Assembly: GCA_964566895.1 (NCBI GenBank)
Contig: CAZMJP010000016.1
Coordinates: 1 to 18,502 of the forward strand
From: CAZMJP01 sp964566895
GTDB lineage: Bacteria > Patescibacteriota > Patescibacteriia > UBA2591 > UBA6264
Length of the DNA stretch: 18,502 nt
Direction of reading: 5' to 3'
How positions within the stretch are numbered: the stretch's first letter is position 1; every line of letters starts with the position of its first letter. The position numbers and the translations under genes are program-made. Under the pieces are notes generated by a model that was not told the DNA's origin, searched no databases, and was given only the letters and a program-made list of their open reading frames with translations. Positions 15,655 through 18,502 of the stretch are shown piece by piece.

Positions 15655-16332
15655 ATGCGCAGTAAACGTTATCAAACGATTAAGTCCAAAGTAGACAGAT
15701 TTAAATTATATACGCTCGACGAAGCAATTGATTTTATTAAAGCGAACCCTTCAGCCAAATTTGACGAGACGATTGATGTCCATATTCAATTCGGCATCGA
15801 CCCGCAAAAAACAGAACAGCAGGTTAGAGGTTCGGCGGTCTTGCCCCACGGTGGAATTAGAAAAAAAAGGATTGCCGCTTTTGTTACTTCTTCTAATGTC
15901 AAGGAAGCCGAAGAAGCGGGGGCGGATTTGATTGGCGGGCAAGATTTGATTGAGAAAATTAAAAATACCAATAAATGCGATTTTGATGTTGCTATCGCCG
16001 AACCGGGATTGATGAAAACTCTGACTCAAATTGCCAAAATTTTGGGACCTAAGGGTTTAATGCCTAATCCAAAATCCGAAACCATTACTACGGAAGTTAA
16101 AAAAACAATTGAAGAGATTAGAAAAGGCAAGATAAACTTTAAAAGCGATGCCGGTGGCAGTCTTCATCAAAGTATAGGTAAAGTTTCTTGGGACAAAGAG
16201 AAAATCAGAGATAACTTTAACGCCCTCTTAACGGCTGTTAAAAAAGATAAACCGCGAAAAACCAAAGGAGCGTTTATAGAAAATGTTGTTTTGGCTTCAA
16301 CAATGGGGCCGGGGTTGAAAATACAGCTATAG
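15655..16332 (+). CDS. rplA: 50S ribosomal protein L1
   Basis: 225 residues from the ATG at 15655 (MRSKRYQTIKSKV); an in-frame TTG at 15649 is a less likely start. L1 forms the mobile stalk of the large subunit at the E site. Typical stretches are YTLDEAIDFIKANPSAKFDETIDVHIQFGIDP, VRGSAVLPHG, ILGPKGLMPNPKSETIT and GGSLHQSIGKVSW. No copy of the L1-binding operator could be recognised in the spacer before it. The usual next genes rplJ and rplL are absent; a palindrome type C and tmk follow instead. Confidence 0.97.
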   Translation: MRSKRYQTIKSKVDRFKLYTLDEAIDFIKANPSAKFDETIDVHIQFGIDPQKTEQQVRGSAVLPHGGIRKKRIAAFVTSSNVKEAEEAGADLIGGQDLIEKIKNTNKCDFDVAIAEPGLMKTLTQIAKILGPKGLMPNPKSETITTEVKKTIEEIRKGKINFKSDAGGSLHQSIGKVSWDKEKIRDNFNALLTAVKKDKPRKTKGAFIENVVLASTMGPGLKIQL

Positions 16333-16377
16333 ATCAAAACGCAGTGATGATTCAAGATATTAAACAAAAAATACCTT

Positions 16378-16414
16378 ACAGAGGCTCGACTTCTCTCCGA
16401 GGTCAGACCTTTGT
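16378..16414. repeat. Palindrome type C, interrupted copy
   Basis: The inner AGGTC-A-GACCT palindrome lies at 16400-16410. An additional ACAGAGG at 16378-16384 could pair with CCTTTGT at 16408-16414 (one wobble), as if a half unit had been duplicated. It lies in the 154-base gap between rplA and tmk. No convincing promoter was found there. Confidence 0.55.
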
Positions 16415-16475
16415 CATAAAAATGCCCGGCCGTGTGACTTTCACGAAAAAAAATATAAAAATTTAAAACTAAAAT

Positions 16476-16486
16476 AAGGAGGTGAT
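16476..16486 (+). promoter_or_regulatory. Strong Shine-Dalgarno sequence of tmk
   Basis: AAGGAGGTGAT sits directly before the ATG at 16487 and matches the anti-Shine-Dalgarno end of 16S rRNA over nearly its whole length. It is by far the best ribosome-binding site in the window, where most genes have weak ones or none, and it fixes the tmk start. Confidence 0.9.
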
Positions 16487-17245
16487 ATGAGAGGAAGAGG
16501 TCTATTTATTGTTATTGAAGGAACGGACGGCTCGGGGAAAAGTGAGCAGTTTCATATTTTGGTTAAAAGATTAAAGGAGAGGGGTCATCAGCTGGAAACG
16601 GTAGATTTTCCTCAGTATGGCCAGTCGTCGGCGTATTTCGTGGAGCGGTATTTGAATGGAGATTATGGCAGTTGGCAAGAAATGGGGCCGTATAAGGCGT
16701 CGGAGTTTTACGCCCTTGACCGTTTTGCCGCCGGTGAAGAAAAAATAAAAAGATGGCTTAATCAGGGTCGGGTTGTTTTGGCAAACCGTTATGTCGCCTC
16801 CAATATGGGCCATCAGGGCGCGAAAATAAAAAGGAAATGGCAGAGACGTAAATTTTTCCGCTGGGTTAGAAAAAGAGAATACGAATTCTGGGGCATTCCT
16901 AGGCCCGACGTGAATTTTTTTCTGCATGTGCCAGCGGAGATTGCTTATGAATTAGTAGGGAAAAAGGGGGACCGCGAGTATTTGCGCGGTAAAAAAAGAG
17001 ATATCCATGAACAGGATATCAAACACTTGAAAAACGCGGAAACGGCTTATTTGGAAGTGGTTAAACTTTTCCCCCGGGATTTTATCGTTGTTGAGTGCGT
17101 CAGAAAAGATGAATTTATTTCTTTTATTGATGAGGGACGGGTCGGATTGGTGATAGAGGACCCGGTGCGAAGCGGGCTTTTGTCAATCAAAGAAATCGGC
17201 GAGAAGATTTGGCAGGAGTTAATCCGCCTTTACCCTTGGCTCTGA
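16487..17245 (+). CDS. tmk: Thymidylate kinase
   Basis: 252 residues, longer than the usual 205-215. It phosphorylates dTMP to dTDP with ATP. The P-loop is EGTDGSGKSEQ (11-21). The dTMP-binding region FPQYGQSSAYFVERYLNG and the segment FYALDRFAA follow. VVLANRYVASNMGHQG stands where most bacterial enzymes have a DRY…S..AYQG motif, so the DRY Asp is Asn and the AY pair is GH. A basic LID-like part is GDREYLRGKKRDIHEQD. The extra length comes from a basic insert (about 120-140, KRKWQRRKFFRWVRKREYEFW) and from a C-terminal extension. The gene stands alone, with its own strong ribosome-binding site, convergent to cysS. A related P-loop nucleoside-monophosphate kinase is the alternative, but the P-loop and F-P-x-Y features favour Tmk. 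Confidence 0.85.
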   Translation: MRGRGLFIVIEGTDGSGKSEQFHILVKRLKERGHQLETVDFPQYGQSSAYFVERYLNGDYGSWQEMGPYKASEFYALDRFAAGEEKIKRWLNQGRVVLANRYVASNMGHQGAKIKRKWQRRKFFRWVRKREYEFWGIPRPDVNFFLHVPAEIAYELVGKKGDREYLRGKKRDIHEQDIKHLKNAETAYLEVVKLFPRDFIVVECVRKDEFISFIDEGRVGLVIEDPVRSGLLSIKEIGEKIWQELIRLYPWL

Positions 17246-17272
17246 AGGGAACAATTTTTCCCAAATTATAGA

Positions 17273-17300
17273 GGTTGGAGACTAATTCTCCAGCCTTTTT
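17273..17300 (+). terminator. tmk terminator overlapping the end of cysS
   Basis: Arms GGTTGGAGA (17273-17281) and TCTCCAGCC (17287-17295), with one wobble, enclose CTAAT and are followed by five T bases. The loop and the right arm fall within the last codons of the oppositely oriented cysS (its stop is at 17282-17284). Confidence 0.85.
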
Positions 17301-18502
17301 ATTACCGGGCCCTGGGGTGTATCTTCAATTTGGAAACCCAATTTATTTATTTTTTGGCGGATTTTATCCGCCTCGGCCCATTGTTTTTGTTGGCGGAGTT
17401 TTTCTCTTTGTTGCGTCAATTTTTTAATTTCCAAAGGGGCGGCCGTTTTTTTAAAATCAAAAACGCCGAAGATTTTGTTAAGTTCTCTAAAAAATTTAAA
17501 CGTCTTTTCCCCGCCAAGATTTCTTTTATGACATTGTTTGACGAAGTTGAAAATAACGGCTATGGCTTTGACCGTGTCAAAATCGTTGTCCAGATTTTGA
17601 ACGATTTTTTCTTTAGTTTTTTCAATCAGCGTCAAATCGTCTTTACCGTCGGTTTCTATTTTTTGGATGAAGTCCTGCAATCTTTGCCGGCCGTTTTTTG
17701 CTTTTTCCAGTATTTCGGGGCTGAAGTCAATGGGCGAACGGTAGTGGCTGTTCAAATAAAAAAATCTTAGAACTTGAGGGGAATATTTTTTCAGCGCTTG
17801 TCTGACGGTGATAAAGTTTTTCAGGGATTTGCTCATTTTGGCGCCTTTGACATTCAAAAAGCCGGTATGGAGCCAGTATTTAACCATTGGTTTTTCGCCG
17901 GAAGAGGCTTCCATTTGGGCGATTTCCGCTTCGTGATGGGGAAAAATCAGGTCTTTGGCGCCGGCGTGAATATCGTATCGGGGTCCAAAAATAGTTTCGG
18001 TAATGGCCGTGTCTTCAATATGCCAGCCCGGCCGGCCAGCGCCGAGTTCGGTTTGCCATCTCGGCTCGCCGAGTTTGGAAATTTTCCAAAGACAAAAATC
18101 GCCTCGGTTTTTTTTCTTTATGCCCTCGTCAATGCGCGAGACCGCGTCTTCGGACCCCAAAACGGTCCGCCGCGAAAGTTTGCCGTAGTCCTTGAATTTT
18201 TTAATGTCGTAATAATAGCCGTCTTCGGTTTTGTAGGCGTAGCCCTTGTTAATCAGGGTTTTTACTTGTTTGGTTATTTGTTTGATGTAATCGGTGGCGC
18301 GGGCGTGTTTGGTCACCGAATTAATGCCTAGTTTTTTTTCGTCTTGGTGATAATATTTTTCAAATTCGCGCGCTAATTTCAGCGGTTCTATTTTTTTCTT
18401 CCGGGCTTTTTCAATAATTTTGTCGTCCAAGTCGGTGATATTTTGAAGATAAAAGACTTTATATTCCCGGGATTTCAGATATTTGGCAATGGCGTCCAGT
18501 TG
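17282..18502 (-). CDS. cysS: Cysteinyl-tRNA synthetase, 5' end outside the window
   Basis: The last 406 residues of a class I synthetase that charges tRNA-Cys. The reading frame runs to the window edge through YLQNITDLDDKIIEKAR, a family hallmark, so the catalytic HIGH motif and first strand lie beyond it. Seen are GDFCLWK, GRPGWHIEDTAI, FPHHEAEIAQMEA, the KMSKSLKNF loop (about 17814-17839) and the normal C-terminal end ADKIRQKINKLGFQIEDTPQGPVIKRLEN. The motif is usually HIEC, its Cys being one of the four ligands of the zinc that recognises cysteine. Here the codon at 18011-18013 reads GAC (Asp). The His and Glu of HHExE are kept. Asp could also hold zinc, so activity is not excluded. Confidence 0.93.
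   Translation of the reverse strand, partial: QLDAIAKYLKSREYKVFYLQNITDLDDKIIEKARKKKIEPLKLAREFEKYYHQDEKKLGINSVTKHARATDYIKQITKQVKTLINKGYAYKTEDGYYYDIKKFKDYGKLSRRTVLGSEDAVSRIDEGIKKKNRGDFCLWKISKLGEPRWQTELGAGRPGWHIEDTAITETIFGPRYDIHAGAKDLIFPHHEAEIAQMEASSGEKPMVKYWLHTGFLNVKGAKMSKSLKNFITVRQALKKYSPQVLRFFYLNSHYRSPIDFSPEILEKAKNGRQRLQDFIQKIETDGKDDLTLIEKTKEKIVQNLDNDFDTVKAIAVIFNFVKQCHKRNLGGEKTFKFFRELNKIFGVFDFKKTAAPLEIKKLTQQREKLRQQKQWAEADKIRQKINKLGFQIEDTPQGPVIKRLEN

Noticed and set aside
16418..16460. A GTGACTTTCAC hairpin followed by eight A bases before tmk, considered as a minus-strand terminator or the tmk promoter
   Set aside because: The stem is only four pairs, there is no minus-strand gene to terminate nearby, and no -35 box fits the A/T-rich -10-like sequences.
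17330..18331. Long plus-strand open frames opposite cysS
   Set aside because: They are antisense shadows of a well-conserved synthetase and show no ribosome-binding sites or recognisable protein features.

Overview
The window reads as a chromosomal piece of a Patescibacteria (Candidate Phyla Radiation) genome, probably Parcubacteria-like. This is inferred from the mix of genes: compact AT-rich housekeeping genes, REP-associated transposases with their palindromes, and very large secreted lamin-tail-domain proteins. Several genes end in UGA (the first transposase, the 2,062-residue surface protein, tmk), so UGA is a normal stop here; this argues against the lineages that read UGA as glycine. 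There is no rRNA, tRNA or CRISPR array that I can see.

Positions 1-3750 are accessory. Two REP-associated tyrosine transposase (RAYT) genes alternate with a small two-helix membrane protein that has its own promoter and terminator, and with a secreted protein carrying a pilin-like core and three C-terminal repeats. Four kinds of odd-length palindrome lie around and inside these genes. Each transposase carries a palindrome inside its own coding sequence, at the same protein loop just before the HUH motif. Both transposases also have a -10 box only 5-6 bases before the ATG, which implies leaderless mRNAs.

Positions 3751-11835 look like a cell-surface operon: a membrane-anchored helical-repeat protein, a 2,062-residue secreted multidomain protein (lamin-tail, Ig/FN3-like and DUF2341 domains) and a membrane-anchored protein with two OB-like domains. 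The first gene is split by 100 N whose flanks share exactly the same 55 bases. Removing the N run and one copy restores a single open frame, so the gap is probably a scaffolding artefact. The giant gene ends in a perfect 618-bp direct repeat.

Positions 11836-17300 are core genes on the plus strand: gyrB with a Lys/Ser-rich N-terminal tail, then secE-nusG-rplK-rplA behind a good promoter with a hairpin-plus-T-run at the very start of its leader, then tmk with a near-perfect Shine-Dalgarno. A terminator whose far arm lies within the end of cysS separates tmk from the convergent cysS, which runs off the right edge. The visible part of cysS has Asp where the usual zinc-binding Cys of the HIEC motif would be.

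The most promising novelty is the in-frame capture of transposase-type palindromes inside the transposase genes, together with a separate dispersed GAGGTCAGACCTC-type palindrome family that has no cognate transposase in the window.
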